DNA of 64,000 bases from Chara braunii (taxonomy: Eukaryota > Streptophyta > Charophyceae > Charales > Characeae): positions 986,923 to 1,050,922 of the forward strand of contig BFEA01000201.1 of NCBI GenBank assembly GCA_003427395.1, in the 5' to 3' direction. Shown piece after piece: positions 56,144-64,000 of this stretch. The notes below the pieces were generated by a model. That model had not been told where the DNA came from. It saw only the letters and a program-made list of their open reading frames with translations, and did not search any database. Made by a program: the position numbers and the translations under genes. Positions within the stretch are counted from its first letter, which is position 1, and every line of letters begins with the position of its first letter.

Positions 56144-57263
56144 TTCGTCACAGTGCACCCTCATGAAGACCTGTGGTAGCATGTTGAAACCTAGCTCCTG
56201 AGGTCCCCGTGCAATCAGGCTTGTATGGCGTCTGCTTCAACCGGGGCTGAGCAGGGGGTAGGCATCTCGGGGGGTGGGGGTGCGCCAGGGCAAAAGATAA
56301 TAGGAAGGGTGGGTGGGGTCTTTAGAGGGGTTCATCTGGACAACCGAGTGACCGAGTACTGTGGGTGACTGCCATCCGTCTGGTATCCCACCTCTACAAC
56401 AACCTGGGCTTTATGAGGGGAAAAAAAAAAAAAAAAAAAAAAGACAAAGTAATCGATTGTAAACTTTGACCATCAATCTATGAAAAAGGAATTACGAATT
56501 GAGAATAGAAAAAAAAAACAGATTTTCAGATCATCCATTGAATGTTGAAATTGGCAACATTCAATTCACTATCCAAGAAGATATCAAGAAATAGACTAGG
56601 TTGCATGGTTGCCTTTATCATCCACTGTACTGCTTATCTGAACAAAGGGACGCCGGGCCCGGTTCCCGGCAGGTGCTGCTCCCCACCAATAGATGGAGCC
56701 ACCCCGAGAATGCTAGTGGTGCCTGCTCTTACCAGCACCCCTACCATTACCGCGGGTAAATCAAGCAACACCACCAATCAGACATCCCTAACAATCAAAT
56801 CATCTATCGGAGTTAAATTTTGAAAACAACGCTGCACTTAGAGCTCCCGTTGCTACATGACGCCGCCTTGAACTTCCGCTGAAGTCACCAATCGCTGCAG
56901 ACCATCACGCACCGCTCCGCTCCCACAGTCCCCTTGTCCAGCTGCCCAACCGCTGTCCAGAACAAACTCAGCCCCTGCCTTTTCCTATAGAAGGAGCCAC
57001 TCCTCCTCCCTACAGCCGGTGCTAGTATAGCCCTACGGCAAAATTCACCAACCAGAACAGATTAGTGGGACGCCCCGCCTCCCTGTTACTCCCCGACGCG
57101 GTTGTGTTGTGAATGACTATGCCACGTGGCACCCTCCCCCCCACGGGTATTCGAACCACCCGCCCCTCCTGTCTCCACATCCACTGCAGTCTCTAAGAAG
57201 CGCCCCTCCCATGCCCTCGTGACAGCGCCATCGCAGCTTTGCGTCTCAATGCGCGTTAGTGCA
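56144..57263. other. Unassigned, with a hairpin MITE-like segment
   Basis: 56645-56705 has GACGCCGGGCCCGGTTCCCG, GCAGGTGCTGCTCCCCAC and TAGATGGAGCC, matching 61320-61376 (GATGCTGGACCCGGTTTCCA and so on). Both start with a hairpin whose stem covaries, GCCGGG/CCCGGC versus GCTGGA/TCCAGC. An A run is at 56420-56442. No gene. Confidence 0.5.
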
Positions 57264-57374
57264 CCCGTCGTTTGGACCCCGGCGGGCGCAGCGCTACCGA
57301 CCCGTCGTTTTGACCCCGGCGGGCGCAGCGCTACCGACCTGTCGTTTTGACCCCGGCGGGCGCAGTGCTCCCAG
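57264..57374. repeat. 37-bp tandem repeat, three units
   Basis: CCCGTCGTTTTGACCCCGGC and GGGCGCAGCGCTACCGA repeat at 57264, 57301 and 57338. An inverted TAGCGCTGCGCCCG follows at about 57375. Confidence 0.95.
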
Positions 57375-57423
57375 TAGCGCTGCGCCCGAGCTTCCAACTA
57401 CACTGCAAGCATCTCCCTCTGCA

Positions 57424-57474
57424 ATTCAAAACTGTATCTTGGCCCATAGTGCAATTACAACTCATTTTTGTGAC
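57424..57474 (+). repeat. Half copy of the 164-bp MITE
   Basis: AAAACTGTATCTTGGCCCAT and AGTGCAATTACAACTC then ATTTTTGTGAC match the right terminal arm of the foldback at 60309-60472. Confidence 0.8.
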
Positions 57475-58287
57475 TCCCGTGTAGTTTCCCCTTTTTTTCT
57501 TTTTTTTCTTTACGACCATTTCTTGGTTTATGTGTGTCATTCTTGCGCTGGGGCCAGGACCCACCCGTTTGCAACGCTGTGTGACGGCTTTTATCCATTT
57601 TTAATATTTTATGGTTCTTTAATTGTGGTTTTTTTTTTTTTTTTTTTTTTTTTTCCTTTTTTTTTCATTTTTTTTCTCACCTTTTGTTTTTTTTTTTTTG
57701 CCTTTCATTCCTTTTACAAGCTTTTCTTCGTACAAAATTCAGTGTTTTACTGACACAGCACAGCCTCGTTTCTCGATTTCAGCCGGGACCATTCATTGCC
57801 TAATCATGAGGTATGTTTCCTTCGTCAAGACGTACATGACATCAGCAATGTGAGGAAGTACAGAATGTGGCAAAATATAGAAACAGCGAACAAAGACAAA
57901 ATGAAATAGCTTGGCTCTTCCGTCACCGTCAGGGTGTCAGAGAGGCCGGAGCATGTATGATTATAGAGAGCCTCCACCAAAACATTTCGCTCTACGTGCA
58001 TTTTGGAGGCCGAGAAGCACTGCAGCAAGGCTGCAATATAAACCCCTACCTCCGAAATTGCCAATATTGTGTCCTTGCTACAGTGATATGCGGATAAAAA
58101 TTCAACAGACCATTACTTTTCAGACTCATGAATTGGAGGAAACGTCGAGGCTGAAAGCCAAAAATTTCAGGGAAGCTTTGCCTGCCGATATTTTTGACAT
58201 CCACGGTCGACGGTCGTCACCCTCTGCCACTCATGATCGAAATCACAACAGCTATGGTGTCAAACAGCGCTAGTGGGTGCCGTCCAC
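57475..58287. other. Unassigned, T-rich
   Basis: Long T runs near 57630-57700 give hydrophobic Phe-rich frames that are artefacts. No supported gene. Confidence 0.5.
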
Positions 58288-58344
58288 AGGGGCCATGCTA
58301 ATCTACTCCGTATCGTTCCAATTTTAACGGATGTACCGAAGGAC
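58288..58344 (-). pseudogene. U6 snRNA 5'-half fragment, minus strand
   Basis: On the minus strand: GTCCTTCGGTACATCCGTTA, AAATTGGAACGATACGGAG, TAGATTAGCATGGCCCCT. It breaks off after CCCCT. The box reads ACGGAGT instead of ACAGAGA. Confidence 0.85.
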
Positions 58345-58502
58345 GCGTACGGTGTACTCTTTCTTCCCTCCCCCTCCCCGCTCAAAACCACTATAACCAG
58401 ATTTGAAAGGAGGCCTGGGACCTTACAATTCAACCCGGAGTTATCCTGGCAGCAGCATCAGCCTGTAACACTGCACTTACAGTTACCTTACAGCAGCACT
58501 GA

Positions 58503-58627
58503 AACCATACCTACAGTCTTCCCCCGAATACAAACGTACGGTCATTATAGATGTATCTAGACTGAAAGATGCCTCAAATACGGCTATAATGACCGTGCGT
58601 TGTATTCGGGGGAAGACTGTGGTTACT
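58503..58627. repeat. Foldback with about 45-bp arms
   Basis: AACCATACCTACAGTCTTCC through CGTACGGTCATTATAG pairs with CTATAATGACCGTGCGTTGT through GGGGGAAGACTGTGGTT. The loop is about 32 bases. Structure and size fit a MITE or snap-back retroposition product. Confidence 0.85.
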
Positions 58628-59679
58628 GATACCCTAGCCCCAGAATTATACGGAATATTTGGGAACTGCCAGGAGGTTTGTTCCAGACCTCCATTAGGCT
58701 CAAGGTCCTGGGGCCATGTCCCACTTCTCTGGTTTTGATTGTACATGGAGGATGGCTCCTTGCCATCCGATCTGAAGATCTCACGGCCCCAGTGTGACCA
58801 CGCTGGAAAATACACAAAACATAAACTAAACCCCCGCCAGTGGGAGACGGCCCTCACTCAGTCAAGACGGCTTTAGTGCAGGAAAGAGCTTAGAAAAGGG
58901 CCAGTACTTCAGGTTGATCTGGGGCCCCAGTGGGTGAAGAGGCCCGGGGGCCAAGTCCCACTACCAGTCACAAAAGTATAGGAATGAGGACCGTTCGTGC
59001 GTGTGACACCCTTTTCAGCCGCAGATAGCGAAGGGATAGTTCTAATTTTGTTACCATGCAAATAGTTAGGACGGTAGATCTTTCTCACCCTCTCATTGGT
59101 CATCAACTCTGCTAGGTATTCTTTCTCATCGTTGGAGGGGTTTTCATTCCTGGGGCCTGGACCCACTAGTGAAGTATTCTACTTCGTTGGTGACGTTTTC
59201 GATTACGTGTGACTGAGGGTGACACAAACGATCCGCAGATAGCGCTTCGCATCAACGGCGCTGCCTGACGCACTTGTTGTACTGATCAACAGAAAGTACC
59301 AAACAATGAACTGCATGAAATTGTGTGCCAATTACTTCTTTTTTTCGCATTGACATTCACGTTCGTCTGGATTTCCGGACTTTTTTTTTTTTGTTGTTGA
59401 AAAAAAGGCTAATTCTAGTACCTTTCCCGTGTGGGAAAATAGGGAAAACTGGCTGTTTTCCCAAACTCCTGAATTTTCGGAGGTCAGGCCCGACGACGAC
59501 TGCCATTGATAAATCTGATCGGCGGCCGTCGTTTCGTTTTGGCCTCTGAAAAGGTCGGACGCCTACCCGAGGCCCGCTATTTTCCCAAGCGGCAAAGGTA
59601 CTAGTGGTTGCCCAACCAATTCACTTACCTGTCAAATCTGGACAGGACGGCCTTTCAGGCCTTTTTTATTGTCATTATG
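58628..59679. other. Unassigned, with scattered MITE-type termini
   Basis: Strings of the GGGGCCAAGTCCCACT type occur at about 58711, 58943 and 59153. No gene is supported. Confidence 0.45.
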
Positions 59680-59965
59680 GTATTATGGGGAACCCCTTAG
59701 CAGCCACATCCGTGCTCAAGCCTCCAACGAGGGAACATGCGGGAGCTGCACCCACCAGCAGGTGCTATACCTGCTACAGCAGGTGGGCGATACCGGCCAG
59801 GGGTCAGCCGGTAGCATCAGGACCGAGCTTCTTCGATGGGCCAGTCACTGTGCCTCCCCTCCGGTCCCCTGCCCCTACGAACATAAGCAGTCTCTGCTCA
59901 ATGCCACCCGCGGGGGTTTTGGAAGGGGGGGCGTTTTCAAGACTTCGAGGCGTTGCTGTTTATGC
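59680..59965 (+). repeat. Dispersed repeat R2, plus-strand copy
   Basis: It matches 37519-37840 in reverse orientation, including the readable LKPPTREHAGAAPTSR phrase and the TACCGGC/GCCGGTA hairpin (59790-59815). See that entry for the coding question. Confidence 0.7.
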
Positions 59966-60308
59966 CCTTTCCGTCCTTAAGAAAAGAAAAACAAGTGGTG
60001 GGCACCAACATAGGGCCTCGATCCACTGATCTCCACATACACAAAAGTGTAAAATCGTGTTGGTGCATCTTTCCGTGTTCACGTGGAACATTCACTCTTC
60101 TTTGGAAATTTGACAAGGGCTGGAGCGAGGCCTGTACGATTCACTGCCTTCCACGGTTCCACCCACAAAATCTGACAAAGATTGGCACCCAAAGATCCCC
60201 TCTGACGCCACGTCCACTTCGCAGTACGGGGGAGGCAGTTTCCATAAACTAAGCCAGTAAAAGAAATAACCATAAACTAAACCAATAAAAAACAAAATGG
60301 GGTAAGTC

Positions 60309-60472
60309 ACAAAAACGAGTTATAGTTGCACCATGGGGCAAGATACAGTTTGCAATTGCTCTTCAGACACCCTACCTGGCCCAGAAAGTTGGGTTATATA
60401 CATTGCCCGAACTGTAGGTCGAAACTGTATCTTGGCCCATAGTGCAATTATAACTCATTTTTGTGACCCTAT
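60309..60472. mobile_element. 164-bp MITE-like foldback
   Basis: The terminal arms CACAAAAACGAGTTATAGTT...GGGGCAAGATACAGTTT and AAACTGTATCTTGGCCCATA...ATTTTTGTG are inverted copies of about 46 bp around a 70-base centre. A half copy lies at 57424-57474. Flanks do not show an obvious target duplication. Confidence 0.8.
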
Positions 60473-60746
60473 AGTTATGTTTTCCCTAAGGCTATCAGGC
60501 CACCCTGGGCTGAAAAGGCCACCGTTGTCAGATTAGACACAAGATTGAATTTACCTGGGCTGGTTAGTCCGATGATAATACCTCAAGGCCATCGCCCTTT
60601 TCAAAAAAAAAAAAAGAAGGGAAAAAATACTTCGCTGGTGGGTCCAGGCCCCTGATGGGTCGGGAATGAAAACCAGTTCGGATATTGGTAAGGGCCATAA
60701 TTTTTTTTTTAAATGGCAAGAAGAGTGTGTCAGTCTCAGCAGACTA

Positions 60747-61105
<359 letters not shown>

Positions 61106-61813
61106 CATTTTCCCATGTACCGGTGGAAAATACGTTCTCATTTTCCACATTTGGTGAAGTTGAGGAACGCCCAAGGACGGCCACTCCCGAGACTCCTGGC
61201 AGATTGTCATCATCGTAGGACCCTTCCGCACGGTTTTCATAAAGCTTCGAAATGGTGTCGCACCGTGCCGCAGCCATATAGGAATCAAAACCAAACTACC
61301 TAGTGGGACTTGGCCCTAAGGGATGCTGGACCCGGTTTCCAGCTTGTGCAGCTCCCCACAAGTAGACTGGAGCCTTGTTGGAGCCAAAGAAAACAAAAAA
61401 CAAACAAACAAGTAGATTGGAGCCATCAGAAGGTAAGCACTACAGCTGTAGGTGCTCGTCTTTTTTTTTTCTTTCTTTTTTTCTTTTTTTTTGAGGAGCA
61501 AGCTATTATATGCTCGGGATGTGGAGTAGTGGTAGGTTGGTAGTAAAGGAGAATTGAAAGAATTTGAAAGATGCTGAAAGATTTGTGACAAAAAATATTA
61601 TTATATATAAATTTATAAAATTGAAAGAAAAAAAAAATTGTTTGGCCGACGCCACAGCTCTGGACGGCAGAAAGAGGAATGCAGGACCGAGATAGCCCCA
61701 AGCAACCGTTGCCAAATTTCTCGCCTGCCCCTGCCACAACGTGCAATCCTGCATGTCTCATTTGTCAGCGCGTGCACATCGCACTGGGCGTTTCGACCGG
61801 CTTCGCTGCAAAC
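61106..61813. other. Unassigned, with a MITE-like hairpin segment
   Basis: 61320-61376 matches 56645-56705. TAGACTGGAGCC and TAGATTGGAGCC (61363 and 61413) form a small duplication. A/T-rich DNA follows. Confidence 0.45.
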
Positions 61814-61949
61814 ATTTCTCGATTTATGCGACGTGTCATCCTTGCGCAGGGGCTATGCTAATCTTCTCTGTATCGTCCTTCGGGACGGGACGATACAGAG
61901 AAGATCAGCATGGCCCCTGCGCAAGGATGACACGCATAAATCGAGAAAT
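61814..61949. pseudogene. Palindrome of two U6 snRNA fragments
   Basis: The minus-strand U6 part (61814-61878) and plus-strand U6 part (61888-61949) are inverted copies with 62-65 bp arms, differing by a 3-base insertion and two substitutions. Both run from GATACAGAGAAGAT to the U6 3' end. The turn contains GTCCTTCGGGAC, the U6 5' stem-loop, so the fold was probably made by snap-back of U6 cDNA at that hairpin. Confidence 0.9.
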
Positions 61950-61973
61950 GGTCCCTAAATTAATTAATTAATT

Positions 61974-62011
<38 letters not shown>

Positions 62012-62012
62012 C

Positions 62013-62054
62013 CTTCTCTGTATCGTTCCAATTCTTACGGATGTCCCGAAGGAC
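62013..62054 (-). pseudogene. U6 snRNA 5'-end fragment, minus strand
   Basis: On the minus strand GTCCTTCGGGACATCCGTAA then GAATTGGAACGATACAGAGA. It follows an A run of about 32 bases (61979-62010) and a TTAA tract that separate it from the palindromic pair. It ends 102 bases before the aminotransferase start codon. Confidence 0.9.
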
Positions 62055-62155
62055 TTCGCTGCCAACATTTCACCTCCTGAACGTCGTAGCTTCAGTATTT
62101 TTTGTGACGTTGCCGCTCTCTGACTGCTTACGACATTCCTGCGGCGGCTTCGGAC

Positions 62156-63646
62156 ATGGCGGCTATGGCGGCTATGGCCGATGCAACGACCCCATTCACT
62201 GAGAGATGTGAGAAGAGGGAGGTAGACGGCGATGGCGTCGTGCACACGGGTGAAGACGGCGCCGAGGCAGGCGATGAAGAAGTGAAAGCAGTGGAGAACC
62301 TGGCGGTGGGGCCGGTCCTGACCGCCAGCGAAGTGATCCAACGGCTGAGAAGTCAGCTCCATCCTAACGTTGGAACTTACCGGCTGATGTACTCGAGCCT
62401 GGTTGGTGGGTTTATCTCCGACCCTGCTGCTATGGTCATTCCAATGGATGATCATATGGTCCACAGGAGCCATGGTGTCTTCGACACCACCAACCTGATC
62501 AACGGCCATTTGTATCAATTGGACGACCATTTAGATAGGCTCCTGAGGTCCGCAGCTGCCGCCAAATTAGAGGCCCCTTTCCCCAGAGCGCAGCTTCGAC
62601 ATCTCCTGATCACTCTGGCCAATCTGGCGGGCTGCACGGACGGTCATCTGCGCTTCTGGATCTCCGCCGGACCGGGGGGATTTTTCACCTCGCCCGCCGA
62701 ATGCCCCAGGACGGTCTTCTACGCGGTGGTCCTTGCGCAGGCGAAAGACTATCCCGACCCCCGGCGGCCATTCAAAGCGGTGACGTCAACAGTACCGATG
62801 AAGCCGCCTTTTTTTGCGACGGTGAAAACTGTCGCCTACCTTCCCAACGTACTGGTGGACATCGAGGGGACGGAGAACGGCTGCGACGTCGGGATCTGGA
62901 AGGACGCCGACGACTGCGTGGGAGAGGGCCCTTGTGCCAACGTTCTGTTCGTCAGCAGAGAGGGAGTGCTCCTCAGTCCTCCCTTTGACGGGATACTGTC
63001 CGGGTGCACGGTGAAGACCGTGCTGAAGCTCGCAGAGACTCTGCTGGTGATCAGAGAGGGAGAGAGAGGTGGTGCGGGAGGAGCGGAGGAAACACAGGAG
63101 AATGGGGAACAACAACCCCTCAAGAGGAGAGCTGTCCAGGACGGGATCGAGGTGAAGAAGGTCAGGCGGGATGAGATCCCGACTGTACGGAGTGTGCAGT
63201 GCCAGGAAGAAGGCGATGGAGGCATCGAGAAGGAGGAGGAGGAGGAGGAAACGACCTCTGTAGGCGCCGTCCAGCTATTGCCCCCTTCTCCGTCCGGCCT
63301 AGGGTCGCCATCTATGGCGGAGAAAGCAGGGGGGAGAGAGGTGACCAAGGGAGAAGAAGAGAAAGAGGAGGAAAATGGGGGCCAAAGGACAGGCCAGGGC
63401 CAGAAAAACAGGGTTCATCTGCATGGGATCGAGATTAGGAAGATCAAGCTGGAGGAAGTGTTCAGCTTTGCTGAAGCTATGTATGTCGGTAGCGGCCATC
63501 TTGTCACACCTATTGGAGTGTGGGACGGCCAGTTGATTGGTGATGGACGCCCAGGACCGGTCACATTACAGCTGAGAGAACTACTGGAGGAAGATATGTC
63601 CAATCCCAAGAACCTCGTCAAATTGGATTATCGCCCGCTCAAGTAG
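62156..63646 (+). CDS. PLP-dependent class IV aminotransferase-like protein (branched-chain / D-amino-acid aminotransferase fold)
   Basis: This 496-residue uninterrupted frame belongs to the fold-type IV PLP enzymes that include branched-chain aminotransferase, D-amino-acid aminotransferase and aminodeoxychorismate lyase. The closest remembered relatives are the plant BCAT-like proteins that begin with a TSEVLQKL-type helix. Visible: acidic N-terminus (1-50, no transit peptide), TASEVIQRLRSQL (56-68), PMDDHMVHRSHGVFD (96-110), Arg166 in LRFWISAGPG, the expected PLP lysine Lys224 in ATVKTVAYLPN, and Glu257 in GEGPCANV, expected to bind the cofactor ring nitrogen. The C-terminal KTVLKLAETLL and SFAEAMYVGSGHLVTPIG follow the family. 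Residues 301-420 are an unusual acidic, low-complexity insertion. GIEVKKVRRDEI before it repeats the GIEIRKIKLEEV after it. The first ATG of an in-frame AAM repeat is taken as start. Substrate cannot be predicted. Confidence 0.9.
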   Translation: MAAMAAMADATTPFTERCEKREVDGDGVVHTGEDGAEAGDEEVKAVENLAVGPVLTASEVIQRLRSQLHPNVGTYRLMYSSLVGGFISDPAAMVIPMDDHMVHRSHGVFDTTNLINGHLYQLDDHLDRLLRSAAAAKLEAPFPRAQLRHLLITLANLAGCTDGHLRFWISAGPGGFFTSPAECPRTVFYAVVLAQAKDYPDPRRPFKAVTSTVPMKPPFFATVKTVAYLPNVLVDIEGTENGCDVGIWKDADDCVGEGPCANVLFVSREGVLLSPPFDGILSGCTVKTVLKLAETLLVIREGERGGAGGAEETQENGEQQPLKRRAVQDGIEVKKVRRDEIPTVRSVQCQEEGDGGIEKEEEEEETTSVGAVQLLPPSPSGLGSPSMAEKAGGREVTKGEEEKEEENGGQRTGQGQKNRVHLHGIEIRKIKLEEVFSFAEAMYVGSGHLVTPIGVWDGQLIGDGRPGPVTLQLRELLEEDMSNPKNLVKLDYRPLK

Positions 63647-63928
63647 ATCATCGTATGCTGCTCCCATTGTCATTAAGTAACTGCGGATTGCTGTTCGCTC
63701 GCCGGTTGTCCCTGACCAAGGGACCAGTTTTCTCTGGCCGCTGAACGGTTCCACTGGACCAGTTGTTCCCACAATCCATCGCCAAGGAGCAAGGAAGAGG
63801 GAGGGAGGGAGAGGAGCCGTGAAGGCTGCCACTCCTAGGCCCTGTCGTTTTTGCCGTAGGACACACACACACATTGAGGACAACTGTCACCGCATTCATC
63901 TGCGTTTTTCTTCTGTTCTTTCCTTTTC
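63647..63928 (+). other. Presumed 3' untranslated region of the aminotransferase gene
   Basis: Ordinary sequence after the TAG, with no other gene. A short ACACACAC run is at 63861. No clear polyadenylation signal is visible before the GT tract. Confidence 0.4.
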
Positions 63929-63933
63929 TTTTC

Positions 63934-63936
63934 CCG

Positions 63937-64000
<64 letters not shown>
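63934..64000. repeat. GT dinucleotide microsatellite at window end
   Basis: Over 30 GT units after GTGTTTGTG; it runs off the end of the window. Confidence 0.95.

Noticed and set aside
57259-57853. Phe-rich membrane-like frames
   Set aside because: Created by T runs; no conserved motif.

Overview
This is a eukaryotic nuclear window, very repeat-rich and gene-poor. Two protein-coding genes are supported. One is a plant-type cytosolic glyceraldehyde-3-phosphate dehydrogenase on the minus strand (7661-8635), whose centre is hidden by a 650-base assembly gap. The other is an intact 496-codon PLP-dependent class IV aminotransferase-like gene on the plus strand (62156-63646). The streptophyte-like protein sequences, the tRNA-iMet-type primer binding sites of the retroelements, the many U6 snRNA-derived fragments and the expanded repeats suggest a green plant or charophyte alga (Chara-like is my guess). 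No species assignment can be proved from this sequence.

Layout. 1-620: tandem pair of a dispersed repeat (third copy at 38.5-38.8 kb). 620-7600: mostly unassigned, with two U6 relics. 7.66-8.64 kb: GAPDH. 9.0-10.9 kb: a short motif repeated in both orientations, plus a foldback. 12.5-16.2 kb: decayed Ty3-like retroelement (LTR end, primer binding site, a 148-bp palindromic satellite in its leader, gag and protease relics). 16.6-20.5 kb: tRNA-like and U6-derived fragments and hairpin arrays. 24.3-28.2 kb: simple-sequence DNA. 28.4-29.5 kb: hairpin array. 31.0-31.6 kb: triplicated unit. 31.67-34.05 kb: 2.4-kb solo LTR on the minus strand. 34.9-36.0 kb: frameshifted coding relic. 36.5-37.2 kb: hairpin array. 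38.5-39.4 kb: repeat, telomere-like 10-mers, gap, sequencing-adapter junction, U6 copy. 40.07-46.9 kb: degenerate but readable Ty3-like gag-pol, with a PHD-finger-like domain ahead of its integrase. 48.4-50.5 kb: two hairpin arrays in one element. 51.1-52.8 kb: foldback elements around a gap. 54.1-56.1 kb: a rearranged LTR copy with an internal inversion. 57-62 kb: MITE-like foldbacks, microsatellites and a palindromic U6 cluster. 62.2-63.7 kb: the aminotransferase gene.

The most unusual signal is a recurring architecture. Non-coding stretches are built of tandem diverged modules. In each module a conserved short motif is closed by a stem whose sequence differs from module to module while both arms change together. 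It is clearest at 28.7-29.5 kb and 48.87-49.58 kb. These two arrays follow a shared leader sequence, so they look like two members of one non-autonomous element family. Similar but weaker arrays lie at 17.4-18.1, 18.56-18.9, 36.5-37.2 and 49.88-50.46 kb. All alignments and pairings here were made by eye.
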